DNA of 64,000 nucleotides, from positions 62,001-126,000 of the forward strand of contig NZ_FQYP01000002.1 in assembly GCF_900141785.1 (NCBI RefSeq), read 5' to 3'. The stretch is from Aquimarina spongiae (GTDB taxonomy: Bacteria; Bacteroidota; Bacteroidia; Flavobacteriales; Flavobacteriaceae). Position numbers and translations under genes: made by a program. A model generated the notes under the pieces. It was given only the letters and a program-made list of their open reading frames with translations, did no database searches and was not told where the DNA came from. Positions 18,743 to 28,063 of the stretch are shown in pieces; positions within the stretch are counted from its first letter, which is position 1; the number at the start of each line of letters is the position of its first letter.

Positions 18743-21508
18743 TTAAAATTTGAAATTATATGTAATAGAAGGAACAGGTACTGAAAAGACTGAGCTTTGT
18801 AATGCTTTTACTTCTCCTTCTTCAGTAACAAAAAAGACAGAAAGTGGATTGTTACGTCCTAATACATTATATACCGAAATGGTCCAAAATCCATGGGCCA
18901 GCTTATTCTTTTTATGATTCCCTTCTATATTCAACCCAATATCCAATCGGAAAAAATCTGGAATTCTAAACTTGTTACGATCACTGAACACCGTAAATTC
19001 TGCACCATCAAAACTAAAAGTCCCAATGGGGAAAGTCACTGGTCTACCGGTTTGATAGATAAAATTGGTTGCCAAACTAAATCGTTTCGTAAATCGATAG
19101 TTGGTCACCAAACTAAAATCGTGCGGTCTGTCAAAGTTGGACGGGAAAAAATCTCCATTATTGACCCGCTCCTCATCAAAAGGACTATCCAACTGTATAA
19201 AAGATCTCGAATACGTATATCCCAGCCATCCATAAAGTTTTCCTTTCTGTTTTTTGACCAGGAATTCAACTCCATAAGCTTTTCCTTTTCCTTGTAACAC
19301 CTCGGTTTCTATATTTTCGTTCAGTAGAATTTCTGCACCCGTCTTAAAATCCAGTATATTTTTGGAGGTTTTGTAAAACCCCTCTAGACTCATTTCGTAG
19401 GTGTTATCATCAAAATTTTTATACAGGCCAAGCGCATACTGCTGTGAACTTTGCGGTTCGATATTTAAATCAGAGAGTTTCCATGTATCTATAGGAGACA
19501 CCGTTGTATTATTGGATAAGGTATGGATATACTGATAGGTCGAATTATAAGATGCTTTTAACGAAAAGTCTTCGGTAAACAAGTACCTTCCTGACACTCT
19601 TACTTCTGGAGCTGAATAAGTTTCTATTACTTCATTTTCATCAAAAGTGAGCGTCTCTGTAATACTGCTTTCTTCTCTAGGAACTCCCTCCTGAAATACA
19701 TTTTGCGTTCCAGCTCCCAAGGCATTATAGATGGAGTATCTTAGTCCAGCATCCAAAGTAAATTTTTCAAAAAGATCTACTTCTGCAGCAACAAAAACAG
19801 CCGATTCCAAAGCCCTCTCTTTTTCTATGGTTAATGGTTCGACAATGGATTCTACACCTTTGGGTGCAATACTTCCAGGGTTTACCGAATACAGCTTGCT
19901 CGCCACCCCATAGTCAAACTTCAATCGATCACTATATAAGTGTCTAAAATGTAGTTTTAATGCGGTTTCATTGATTCTATATCCCAATTCGAAATCATCA
20001 TCTGAGTCTCCATCAAACTCAATATCAAAGCTATATTCACTGCTTGAAAGTGCTATTTCCCCACTATTCTTATCATTAAATTTCTGATTCCAACGTAGAG
20101 AAAAAGCTTTGTTTCCATACACATACAAGGAATCTGAAGTAATACTAAAATCATCTCTACTCCAATAAGCCATCGCTTCTAGTTTAGCGTTTTTTGAAAT
20201 TTGATGATTGTACTTGGCAATTCCGTCGTAAAATGAAGCCTCACTATCTTGTAGCGATTCTTCATCCAAAGCATCCAAAATCCAATTCGCATATGCCGCT
20301 CTTCCTCCTATTAATAAGCCCGATTTCTCTTTTACAATTGGTGTTTCGAGGGCGATATTTGCGGTTACAGGTCCAATTGCTCCTTCCAAACTGAATTTAT
20401 CTGTAGAAGCATCTTTGGTCTGTAGATCAAAAACCGATGATAACCTTCCCCCATACGATGCCGGAATACTACTTTTGTAAATATTTGCCTCTCCTAGCAC
20501 AAAAGGATTTAAGGCCGAAAAAATCCCGAAAAAATGTTGAGGATTATAAACTACAGCCTCATCTAACAAAATCAAATTTTGATCGGATTTACCTCCTCGT
20601 ACGTTGTAACCTATTGTACCCTCTCCTGCTGTGGTTATTCCTGGTAGGGTAGCGGCAACTTTTAAAACATCTCGTTCTCCCAGGGCCAGCGGTATGTTTT
20701 TGGATTCTTTGATATCAATTTCAGTTTTGGTCACCACATCGGTTACTGCATTATTCACATCAGACTGTAGAATTACAGCTTCGAGCTGTTCAATTTTTTC
20801 TTCTAGTTTGATATTCAGGGTTCCATTATTGTATACAATCAAACGCCTTTTGAAATTCTCCATTCCCAAGTCATTCACTTCAAAAAGATAAGTTCCTCGT
20901 TTAACTTCTATATTGTAATATCCATTATTATCTGTTTTGACTCCAGTATTTCTACCTTCAAGAATGATCAAAGCATTTACCAATGGTTTTTTTGTTTTGG
21001 TATTAGTCACATATCCAGATATGGTAAAGGATTCCTGATTTGTTATTTCTGAAGATTTCCCGATTTTGACGGTAGGAATGATTTGTTGATTTGATTGTCG
21101 ATATGACTTCTCAAAAATTGGAGAATTGATCTTTTTTGATGTATTAGCAACAGTACTATCCCCTATTTCCTGGGCTCCAAAAAAGCCTTTAGGCAAGTAT
21201 CCATAAATACGATTATTATTGGTTAAAATAACCCTATCTTCCAGAAGAAAGTAATTTAGAGAAGTAGTATCCAAAAGGTTTTTTAATATTTCTTTCATCG
21301 TAGCATTCTGAAAACTACCGCTTACACCCTGATATTGATCTACCCAGGGTTCCTGATAAAAAAAAGTACAATCACAAAGCCCTTCTAACTGCAATATGGC
21401 CGATTGTAAATCCACATTTTCAAAAGTAACGGTAATCCTCTTTTCTTCTCCCTGAGACCAACCTATCTGAGCGCATAAAAAAAAGAGTATGATCCAACTA
21501 TTTTTCAT
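18743..21508 (-). CDS. TonB-dependent receptor with STN and carboxypeptidase-like domains
   Basis: This 921-residue outer-membrane receptor has a signal peptide (1-20, ending WSQG) and an STN domain (about 24-98) of the kind that signals to anti-sigma factors in FecA-type receptors. A carboxypeptidase regulatory-like domain (about 160-245) follows, then a plug (about 255-370, with YNVRGGKSDQNLILLDEA) and a 22-strand barrel to the terminal NFKF. An STN domain usually implies a FecI/FecR pair, yet none is adjacent. The two ECF genes in the window are 10 and 35 kb away. Import of a complex ligand rather than simple starch is likely because the partner is DUF4249 and not SusD. Confidence 0.88.
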   Translation of the reverse strand: MKNSWIILFFLCAQIGWSQGEEKRITVTFENVDLQSAILQLEGLCDCTFFYQEPWVDQYQGVSGSFQNATMKEILKNLLDTTSLNYFLLEDRVILTNNNRIYGYLPKGFFGAQEIGDSTVANTSKKINSPIFEKSYRQSNQQIIPTVKIGKSSEITNQESFTISGYVTNTKTKKPLVNALIILEGRNTGVKTDNNGYYNIEVKRGTYLFEVNDLGMENFKRRLIVYNNGTLNIKLEEKIEQLEAVILQSDVNNAVTDVVTKTEIDIKESKNIPLALGERDVLKVAATLPGITTAGEGTIGYNVRGGKSDQNLILLDEAVVYNPQHFFGIFSALNPFVLGEANIYKSSIPASYGGRLSSVFDLQTKDASTDKFSLEGAIGPVTANIALETPIVKEKSGLLIGGRAAYANWILDALDEESLQDSEASFYDGIAKYNHQISKNAKLEAMAYWSRDDFSITSDSLYVYGNKAFSLRWNQKFNDKNSGEIALSSSEYSFDIEFDGDSDDDFELGYRINETALKLHFRHLYSDRLKFDYGVASKLYSVNPGSIAPKGVESIVEPLTIEKERALESAVFVAAEVDLFEKFTLDAGLRYSIYNALGAGTQNVFQEGVPREESSITETLTFDENEVIETYSAPEVRVSGRYLFTEDFSLKASYNSTYQYIHTLSNNTTVSPIDTWKLSDLNIEPQSSQQYALGLYKNFDDNTYEMSLEGFYKTSKNILDFKTGAEILLNENIETEVLQGKGKAYGVEFLVKKQKGKLYGWLGYTYSRSFIQLDSPFDEERVNNGDFFPSNFDRPHDFSLVTNYRFTKRFSLATNFIYQTGRPVTFPIGTFSFDGAEFTVFSDRNKFRIPDFFRLDIGLNIEGNHKKNKLAHGFWTISVYNVLGRNNPLSVFFVTEEGEVKALQSSVFSVPVPSITYNFKF

Positions 21509-21509
21509 A

Positions 21510-22265
21510 CTATATATCGTTACTAGTTGATAAGTTATCGCCTATATATTCAAATAAGTTTTTCATAAAGAGATCCGGATTCGACTTTCGTTCTTGTCTT
21601 TGATCGGTATAGTATTTTTTGACGATGCCTTTCTCTTCGGGAAAAACATCCAGAATATTGCTTTTAGAAATAACATCCCAATAAGAATCTTTATAGAACA
21701 AGACATAGGAGTGATCATCTACAAATTCATAATAAATCTTTGTTTTCCCTAAATCTTCTATACGCTCTTTTCTATTCCTTTTGTTTTTCTTGTACAGCGT
21801 AAAGACCTCATCGTTTACTATGATTTGATAAAATCCTCTTATTTTACTTCCATCAGTAGACATCGTATCCAATCTCTTAAAATTGAAATCTTTAATAGAG
21901 AAATGCTCTATTTTCTCATCAATCAATTGAATTATCGAAGAAGAAGTACCTGATTTTAAGGAAACCAATACATGATCATTTTCTAAATTGTATTTCAATG
22001 GCACCTCATAATAGGTCTGGTTATTATAGGTAATCGTCGCTAACTGTACTTTATCAGACAGAAAAAAAGCATTCCTATCTTCAAAAATTTTATTTACATC
22101 GGTATCTACATATTGTCTTCCATTAAAAAGTCCGGTATGTGTTTTACCAATCATACTATCGAACCAATTGTAGTATTGGGCACTATCACTATTTTTTTGA
22201 CCATAAAAAGCATATGATACCAATAGCAATACAAAAGCGCTCTTTTTTGTGATTATAAAATTCAT
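21510..22265 (-). CDS. Exported protein of unknown function, first gene of the TonB operon
   Basis: I start it at the ATG at 22265 (251 aa) because this gives a clean signal peptide MNFIITKKSAFVLLLVSYAFYGQ; a TTG at 22289 would add eight residues. The mature protein is mixed alpha/beta with no motif I recognise. The stretch KKNKRNRKERIEDLGKTK is basic and resembles nothing catalytic. Its stop is one base from the TonB receptor start, so it belongs to the operon and is probably periplasmic. Confidence 0.65.
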   Translation of the reverse strand: MNFIITKKSAFVLLLVSYAFYGQKNSDSAQYYNWFDSMIGKTHTGLFNGRQYVDTDVNKIFEDRNAFFLSDKVQLATITYNNQTYYEVPLKYNLENDHVLVSLKSGTSSSIIQLIDEKIEHFSIKDFNFKRLDTMSTDGSKIRGFYQIIVNDEVFTLYKKNKRNRKERIEDLGKTKIYYEFVDDHSYVLFYKDSYWDVISKSNILDVFPEEKGIVKKYYTDQRQERKSNPDLFMKNLFEYIGDNLSTSNDI

Positions 22266-22387
22266 GTTCCCCAAAAGATAATTATGCAAAGAATTTATGT
22301 TGGTAGTCCAGTATTTCTGTCCCCCAAAAACACCAACATTACAGAAAGATAGATCGAAATATTGAATTGTATCACTTACTAATTCAG

Positions 22388-22410
22388 CTACAACGTTTTC
22401 GTGTTAATAA
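22388..22410. promoter_or_regulatory. Repeated regulatory element, copy 2
   Basis: The reverse complement matches 9474-9496 at 22 of 23 positions. It lies in the divergent spacer between the TonB operon and the M28 peptidase gene and runs into a perfect -7 octamer, TAAGTTTG at 22408-22415, on the plus strand. This suggests it controls the peptidase gene. Confidence 0.55.
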
Positions 22411-22537
22411 GTTTGTAAAATATGTAACATAAGCCTTAGAAAATCGCATATCTTATTCCAAATCTTCAGATCTCTTATAAATTTGTTAATGAAGCTTCTT
22501 ACACAAGTGCTTTTACTTAAATTAGGCGATCAAAAAA

Positions 22538-23884
22538 TTGAAAATGAAAATAGTTTTTACCACCGCCTTACTTTTATTTACTACCACTTTTGTCGCTCAA
22601 ACCGACCAAAAAATATATGATATTATCAATGCTGTATCCGCAGAAAGAATTGGAACCGATGTCAAAAAGCTTGCAGGGTTTGGTACGCGCCATACCTTAA
22701 GCGATACTGTTTCTAATGCCCGAGGTATTGGAGCGGCAAGAAGATGGATCAAAGGAGAGTTCGAACGTATTTCTAAAAATTGCAATAATTGTTTAGAGGT
22801 ATTCTTTCAAAAGGACTTAGTAAAAAAAGGAGCCAACCAACGTATTGTAAAGGACGTTTGGGTGTATAATGTAGTTGCGATCCAAAGAGGGACTAAGTAT
22901 CCCAACCGTTTTATTGTAATGAGCGGTGATATCGATTCAAGAATTACCGATCCCAATAATTTTACCGATGACGCCCCTGGAGCTAACGACAATGCTACTG
23001 GTATGGCAGGAGCAATAGAAGCAGCCCGGGTACTTTCTAAATACAAATTCGAGAGCAGTATCATCTATGTAGGGTTATCAGGAGAGGAACAAGGTTTGTT
23101 TGGAGGACAAGGCCTGGCGCGATATGCTGCTGAGAAAAAATGGGAAATCATCGGTGTGATGAATAATGATATGATTGGAAATATAAAAGGAGTTGACGGA
23201 GTAATTGACAACCGTACGTTTAGAATATTTTCTGAACCCGTACCTCCTACTGAAACCGAGGAACAACGAAGAGCAAGACGTTTCTATGGTGGCGAGGTTG
23301 ATGGTATCTCCCGGCAGCTTGCAAGATACATCCATAAAACGGTAAAGACCTATATGCCTGAGATGAATCCTATGATGGTATATCGATTAGATCGTTTTGG
23401 AAGAGGAGGACACCACAGACCTTTTAATGATGCAGGTTTTGCTGGTATTCGAATCATGGAAGCTCACGAAAATTACACACAACAACATCAGGATATTAGA
23501 GAAGAAAATGGAATCAAATATGGTGATGTTGTAGAACATGTTAATTTTGAATATACAGCCAAACTAACTGCCGTAAATGCAATCAACCTGGCAAGTATGG
23601 CCTGGGCACCTCCTGCTCCAACAGAGGTAGGAATCGGAGGTATCGTAGAACCTTCTGCAAAGTTTCGATGGAAAAAGAGTAATGACCCCAACATAAAAGG
23701 ATATAAAATATATTGGCGAGATACTACTTCTCCTACCTGGGATTACAGCAGATTTGTAGGAAACGTAGATAATTTTGTATTAGACGGAATTGTCATCGAT
23801 AACTTCTTTTTTGGAGTTAGCGCGGTGAGTAAAGACGGATTCGAAAGTCCTGTTGTATTTCCTACCAAAATCTTTAGAAACTAA
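22538..23884 (+). CDS. Secreted M28-family zinc aminopeptidase with C-terminal Fn3-like domain
   Basis: A 448-residue exported peptidase with a signal peptide of about 20 residues. The M28 zinc site is recognisable: D151 in PGANDNATG, E183/E184 in SGEEQGLFGG, D211 in NNDMIGN, and a His-rich segment H310 ENYTQQH317. Where most family members have a histidine ligand in GHxDS, this protein reads G-D131-I-D133-S, so the first ligand appears to be aspartate. Residues 355-448 look like a fibronectin type III domain. The esterase gene follows after 30 bases, probably in the same operon. Confidence 0.83.
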   Translation: MKMKIVFTTALLLFTTTFVAQTDQKIYDIINAVSAERIGTDVKKLAGFGTRHTLSDTVSNARGIGAARRWIKGEFERISKNCNNCLEVFFQKDLVKKGANQRIVKDVWVYNVVAIQRGTKYPNRFIVMSGDIDSRITDPNNFTDDAPGANDNATGMAGAIEAARVLSKYKFESSIIYVGLSGEEQGLFGGQGLARYAAEKKWEIIGVMNNDMIGNIKGVDGVIDNRTFRIFSEPVPPTETEEQRRARRFYGGEVDGISRQLARYIHKTVKTYMPEMNPMMVYRLDRFGRGGHHRPFNDAGFAGIRIMEAHENYTQQHQDIREENGIKYGDVVEHVNFEYTAKLTAVNAINLASMAWAPPAPTEVGIGGIVEPSAKFRWKKSNDPNIKGYKIYWRDTTSPTWDYSRFVGNVDNFVLDGIVIDNFFFGVSAVSKDGFESPVVFPTKIFRN

Positions 23885-23914
23885 AACAATTCAACACCAC
23901 TAAAAACTTAAATT

Positions 23915-24841
23915 ATGAGAAGATTAACCACCTTTTTAGTTACCATTGTCCTAATAGGATGTAACCAGACTAAAACTCCCTCGACGCAAGCCGTAGCTAC
24001 TTCAGAACCAACCAATGCTTTGAAAGAAAGCAAAGTTGTGATCCACAAAAACGTTGAATCCAAATTCGTAGATGCTCGTAATGTTGAAGTCTATTTACCA
24101 AAGGGATATGATGAAAATAGCACCGAAAAGTACCGGGTACTGTACATGCACGATGGACAAAATGTTTTTAATCCTGAGACCTCCTATACTGGGATCGATT
24201 GGGGAGTAGATGAAACTCTGGATAGCCTGTTGGAAAATGGTAAAATCAAAAAAACCATCATTGTAGCAGCCTGGAACAATGGTCCGAAGCGGTTTGTAGA
24301 ATATATGCCAAAAGCTCCCGCTGAAGCTACAGCCACTCCTGAAGCCAAAAAAGGATTAAAAGACAATACCGGTTTTGATCAACTGTATTCTGACGATTAT
24401 CTTCAATTTTTGGTAGAAGAATTAAAACCATTTATTGACAAAACCTATAATGTATCTACGCTAGTTGAAGATACTTCGGTTATGGGATCATCTATGGGTG
24501 GGCTGATTTCATTGTATGCGATCTGTAAATATCCAAAAGTATTTGGTGCAGCAGGGTGTGTCTCTACCCATTGGCCAGTGCCTGTTTTGGGAGATGCTTT
24601 TATCGGTACATTAGCTACTTCTCTACCTGATCCAGAAACCCATAAGATTTATTTTGATTTTGGGACTGAAGGATTAGATGCCCAATACGAACCTTTTCAA
24701 ATCAAAGTAGACAAGATTATGGCTGACAAGGGGTATACACAAGAAAAAAACTGGATCACCAAAAAATTCGAAGGTGCAGGCCACAACGAAAAGAGTTGGA
24801 AATCCAGAATTCACATCCCTCTAGAGTTCTTATTGAACTAA
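23915..24841 (+). CDS. Lipoprotein esterase, enterochelin-esterase-like alpha/beta hydrolase
   Basis: A 308-residue protein with a lipobox ending LIGC (C16). The alpha/beta hydrolase fold of the esterase D/Fes type is shown by VLYMHDGQNVFN (oxyanion region), the nucleophile elbow G191-S-S193-M-G195 and a C-terminal GAGHNEKSW that supplies His near residue 296. Related enzymes cleave acyl or siderophore esters. The substrate here is unknown. A short Ala/Pro-rich insertion (APAEATATPEAKK, about 144-155) breaks the core. It is co-oriented with the M28 peptidase. Confidence 0.78.
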   Translation: MRRLTTFLVTIVLIGCNQTKTPSTQAVATSEPTNALKESKVVIHKNVESKFVDARNVEVYLPKGYDENSTEKYRVLYMHDGQNVFNPETSYTGIDWGVDETLDSLLENGKIKKTIIVAAWNNGPKRFVEYMPKAPAEATATPEAKKGLKDNTGFDQLYSDDYLQFLVEELKPFIDKTYNVSTLVEDTSVMGSSMGGLISLYAICKYPKVFGAAGCVSTHWPVPVLGDAFIGTLATSLPDPETHKIYFDFGTEGLDAQYEPFQIKVDKIMADKGYTQEKNWITKKFEGAGHNEKSWKSRIHIPLEFLLN

Positions 24842-24892
24842 GTAATCGCAAACATTATTTTGTATTGAAATTTCAGTGCTTTTATTGATTCT

Positions 24893-25627
24893 CTATTTCA
24901 ATATATCTTTTAAAACCGTAAAGTATTTGTTGGCTATAAAAGTGGCACCTGCGGCATTATAATGTACATCGTCAGCCAGAAACGAATCATTAAAACCATC
25001 CTGCATATCAACCGTCATTACTTTTGAAGTGGCGGTGGTTCGCTGCGCTGCAATGCGTGCAATATCTTGTAGGGCTTGGTTATAAAAAGTCAGGAACTCT
25101 TGAGTTTGCTCGCTTGTTAAAGGTGGAGCTGGTAATTCTATAAGAATGGTTACATTTTGATTTGCGGTTTGGATAGCATCGATAATTGCATTGATATTTG
25201 CCAGAGTCTGCGTATAATTATCAATTCCATCATTACCTCCGGGTGAGCTAAACAACACAATATCTGGGATTCCGGCTTCATTTATCCATCCATTAAGTCC
25301 GGCAAGAATTTCTGTAGAATTGATACCTCCTCTCCCTTCGTGATCTATATCAAAAGATAAGCCTTTAAAATCAGGATAAGAGGCCTCATCTTTTGCGGTT
25401 CCTATAAAATCGAAATCATATGCTCCATCTACCAGCAATTTCCATAAATCGTATCGATAACTTTCGTACTCTGGTCGAGCTCCAGCAACTCTGGAAGCAC
25501 CTAACGGCATAATTTTATTAATAGAAGTACTTGGATTGGGCGTGGTGGGAGTTGCATTATCATCCTCACTACAGGATAAAAAAATGAACAAAAACACTAA
25601 AATTGGGTAGAAAAATTGGATTTTCAT
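24893..25627 (-). CDS. SGNH/GDSL-type hydrolase lipoprotein
   Basis: A 244-residue protein with lipobox LSC (C19) and a Thr/Pro linker. Block I reads PLGASRVAG with S45 as likely nucleophile, where the usual GDS is replaced by GAS. Block III is SPGGND (about 148-153) and block V is D219-D-V-H222, giving the Asp-His pair. SGNH hydrolases of this layout deacetylate or de-esterify glycans and lipids. It is the last gene of a minus-strand group, 71 bases after the bicupin gene. Confidence 0.75.
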   Translation of the reverse strand: MKIQFFYPILVFLFIFLSCSEDDNATPTTPNPSTSINKIMPLGASRVAGARPEYESYRYDLWKLLVDGAYDFDFIGTAKDEASYPDFKGLSFDIDHEGRGGINSTEILAGLNGWINEAGIPDIVLFSSPGGNDGIDNYTQTLANINAIIDAIQTANQNVTILIELPAPPLTSEQTQEFLTFYNQALQDIARIAAQRTTATSKVMTVDMQDGFNDSFLADDVHYNAAGATFIANKYFTVLKDILK

Positions 25628-25698
25628 TGTTTTACTTTTATGATTTGCTATAAGAACAGCTCAATCAAAAAACACCCTACCTCTTATTGTTATTTCTT

Positions 25699-26490
25699 TC
25701 AAATTTGTTTTACCCGTAATGTTCTACAAAGATCGTGTCCTTCACTTTTCCAATGTCCCGTAAATCCTTTGGGGAGAACAAAAAAATCTCCTCGATAAAA
25801 AGTTTGAGTGGTTCCTGATTTCGGAGTAATCGTAAGTACTCCTGCGAGTACATGAATAAACTCTTCTTTTGGCTGATCAACAATTTCCATTTCACAGGAT
25901 ATTTCAGACTCTGTAGTTACTTCTAACTCTACCCCATGGTACAGGACATCCTTATATTTTTTCGACCCTAATTGGGTGAGCTGAATTCCGGAAATACGAT
26001 CTTTATTCAATACGAAAGGAATTTTTGCTTTTGATATTGCTGTACTATCCGAACGGGTATTTGATATTACCGAAAGCTCTAAATGGTAAGTATTCCCACC
26101 ATTATTTATCCATTTTCCCGAAAATCCTTTGGGCACAAAAATGTAATCTCCAGCAAAAAAAGAAAACTCTTTATCGTCTTTGGGTTCGATATCGGCGCGT
26201 CCATTCAAAAAATATACAAATTCATCAATCGGGAAATTAGGTATGTCATTAACTGCTGTTTCACTGGAAAGGATAAAAACACTCAACTCACTACCCTGGT
26301 AAATTCTTTTTTGGAAATACTCACGATCTGGATGCGCTTTTAACTTCAGCTTTGGAATATCCATACCAGACAATAACCGATCTTCTATTTTAAAAGGAAC
26401 TATAGCCTCCTTCTCTTGGGCAAATCCAGAACTAATAAAGGCTAAGAAACTTAATACTCCTATTCCTTGTATAATTTGGTTTCGTTTCAT
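25699..26490 (-). CDS. Secreted bicupin protein
   Basis: A 263-residue exported protein (signal about 1-24, ending SSGFAQ) with two tandem cupin domains of the DUF861/cupin_3 type. Each has the paired signature: FVYFLNGRADIEP with GDYIFVPKGFSGKW in the first half, FIHVLAGVLTITP with GDFFVLPKGFTGHW in the second. This arrangement resembles ureidoglycine aminohydrolase-like bicupins, but the export signal and missing His pairs make an enzymatic call unsafe. Signal or ligand binding is equally possible. Confidence 0.7.
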   Translation of the reverse strand: MKRNQIIQGIGVLSFLAFISSGFAQEKEAIVPFKIEDRLLSGMDIPKLKLKAHPDREYFQKRIYQGSELSVFILSSETAVNDIPNFPIDEFVYFLNGRADIEPKDDKEFSFFAGDYIFVPKGFSGKWINNGGNTYHLELSVISNTRSDSTAISKAKIPFVLNKDRISGIQLTQLGSKKYKDVLYHGVELEVTTESEISCEMEIVDQPKEEFIHVLAGVLTITPKSGTTQTFYRGDFFVLPKGFTGHWKSEGHDLCRTLRVKQI

Positions 26491-26519
26491 GTCATTGTTA
26501 GGTTATGAATAGTTTGATT

Positions 26520-27041
26520 TCAAAAACAAGGCGAACTTCCGTAAGGATCAGCGTTGTGATCAATCGTAAAATTGAAAACCTTTGCATCTTTACCTCTGGT
26601 ATACTCCACATAATCCCAATTACCCGAATGTGTTAGCTTGTATACTCCGTTTATCTTTCCTTCGTAAATTTCGTTATAATACCTTGCATACACTGGATAT
26701 GGTCCTCCTGGGTTTAAATTATCCGATTCCTTCACAAAAGTAAGGTCAATTGCAGTCGTCATTCCTTTGTACTTTACCTGCCTGGCTTTACCCTGATCAT
26801 CAAAACTAATCCAAATCACCAAATCAGATTGTTCATCTTCTGTATAGCAGATATAATGATCTATTTTGCCAAGTTCTGACGCATTCTTGTTTTCTTCAGT
26901 TACATCATTTTTACTATGATCTATCCCCTCATCATTCTTGAGCGTATCAATTATTGTAGATTCCTTATCCTTATGATCCGATTTTGTTTGTGAACAAGCA
27001 ATAACAACCACCAAAAGGCAAGAGAGCATTATTTTTTTCAT
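26520..27041 (-). CDS. Small lipoprotein of unknown function
   Basis: From ATG 27041 the product has 173 residues beginning MKKIMLSCLLVVVIACSQ, a clear lipoprotein signal with C16. The frame extends upstream to 27095 inside the preceding VOC gene, but that start would bury the signal. After an acidic, Lys/Asp-rich linker (about 20-50) the rest includes WISFDDQGKARQVKYKGM and ends NADPYGSSPCF. I do not recognise the fold. It begins 10 bases after the VOC gene stop and is probably co-transcribed. Confidence 0.65.
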   Translation of the reverse strand: MKKIMLSCLLVVVIACSQTKSDHKDKESTIIDTLKNDEGIDHSKNDVTEENKNASELGKIDHYICYTEDEQSDLVIWISFDDQGKARQVKYKGMTTAIDLTFVKESDNLNPGGPYPVYARYYNEIYEGKINGVYKLTHSGNWDYVEYTRGKDAKVFNFTIDHNADPYGSSPCF

Positions 27042-27051
27042 GTTACTATTA

Positions 27052-27423
27052 TTAAACATGTTGATCAATAAGAATAGCATTGCCATCTGGATCAAAAACC
27101 GTTATACTACCCGGACCCGTAGTGGTAGTATCTACTTCCTTTTGCAACTCAATCCCTTTTGATTTTAATTCTTCCTGAATGGTTCTTACATCATCAAACG
27201 TATCCAATTGTTCTGCATTTGTATTCCATCCCGGATTGAAAGTAAGAATATTATTCTCAAACATTCCTTGAAATAAACCTATCAAAGAATCCTCGTTTTT
27301 CATAATCAGATAATTGTTTGCGGGATCACCTGCAAAAACGGTAAACCCAAAGGTTTCATAAAATTCTTTGGATGCCTTTATGTCTTTTACACTAAGGCTA
27401 ATAGAAAATGCTCCTAATTTCAT
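27052..27423 (-). CDS. VOC (glyoxalase/dioxygenase) family protein
   Basis: A 123-residue single-module VOC protein with the beta-alpha-beta-beta-beta repeat: FSISLSVKDIKASKEFYETF at the start and GSITVFDPDGNAILIDQ at the end. The E/H metal positions are only partly conserved (ISLSV in place of a starting His; E absent from NAILID). Metal-binding catalysis is therefore doubtful. Stand-alone VOC proteins act as glyoxalases, bleomycin-type binders or thiol transferases. The gene leads directly into a lipoprotein gene. Confidence 0.75.
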   Translation of the reverse strand: MKLGAFSISLSVKDIKASKEFYETFGFTVFAGDPANNYLIMKNEDSLIGLFQGMFENNILTFNPGWNTNAEQLDTFDDVRTIQEELKSKGIELQKEVDTTTTGPGSITVFDPDGNAILIDQHV

Positions 27424-27460
27424 GTTTGTATGTTTTTAAAATTAATTCTTATAACAAATA

Positions 27461-27976
27461 TTACTTATTAATCATTTCAATAGCCTTAGATTCATCTTCA
27501 TTTAGTATTACATTCCTCATAATTCCTCCTCCCGTATCATCCCATAGCATAAAAGCAATTACATAGTAGTTTCCTGGTGGGAGATTGCTAAACTCGAATT
27601 CTCCTTCTTGATTACACATTGTTTTTTTGGTGTCGTGATATGCTTTGGGATCTGGTGTAAATTTTGGAACACCATCTTCTACATATACATATCCAAAATC
27701 TTTATTGTTATATATATGCATTAATCTTTCTTCGGTATATCGACAATTAGGCATTAATTCGATTCTGAAATCTTTTCCAAAACGCAATTCACCATTTTTT
27801 GAAGTGAATTTTGCAATACCCTTTATGGTACCATTGCCTGTATTCTTGAACCATTTCGTCCCTTCTTCATCAAACGCATTTTCAATCTTTATAGGTTTGT
27901 CCTGCTCTACATTTTGTTGGCTATAACCACATAGGCATGTAAATCCAATAAGGAAGAGTATCAATTTGTTTTGCAT
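27461..27976 (-). CDS. Secreted carboxypeptidase-regulatory-like domain protein
   Basis: A 171-residue exported protein (signal about 1-19, ending CGYSQ). Residues 45-160 form a transthyretin-like beta sandwich: GTIKGIAKFTSKNG at the start, and EGEFEFSNLPPGNYYVIAF near the end, the classic F-x-x-L-P-P-G-x-Y signature of carboxypeptidase D regulatory-like and SpaA-type domains. Such domains are structural. No enzyme is attached here. A two-cysteine pair (residues near 77 and 121) may form a disulfide. Confidence 0.65.
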   Translation of the reverse strand: MQNKLILFLIGFTCLCGYSQQNVEQDKPIKIENAFDEEGTKWFKNTGNGTIKGIAKFTSKNGELRFGKDFRIELMPNCRYTEERLMHIYNNKDFGYVYVEDGVPKFTPDPKAYHDTKKTMCNQEGEFEFSNLPPGNYYVIAFMLWDDTGGGIMRNVILNEDESKAIEMINK

Positions 27977-28063
27977 GGTTGATCTGGTTGTAAGTTTCCT
28001 TACGAATATAAGAAACCTTGTAGTTAAAAAGCGTTAAGTATCCGTTATTATGAAATCTACCAT

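Noticed and set aside
22422-22446. GTAAC followed by GCATATC upstream of the M28 gene
   Set aside because: The spacing is 17, not 15, bases and the flanks do not match the ECF sites.
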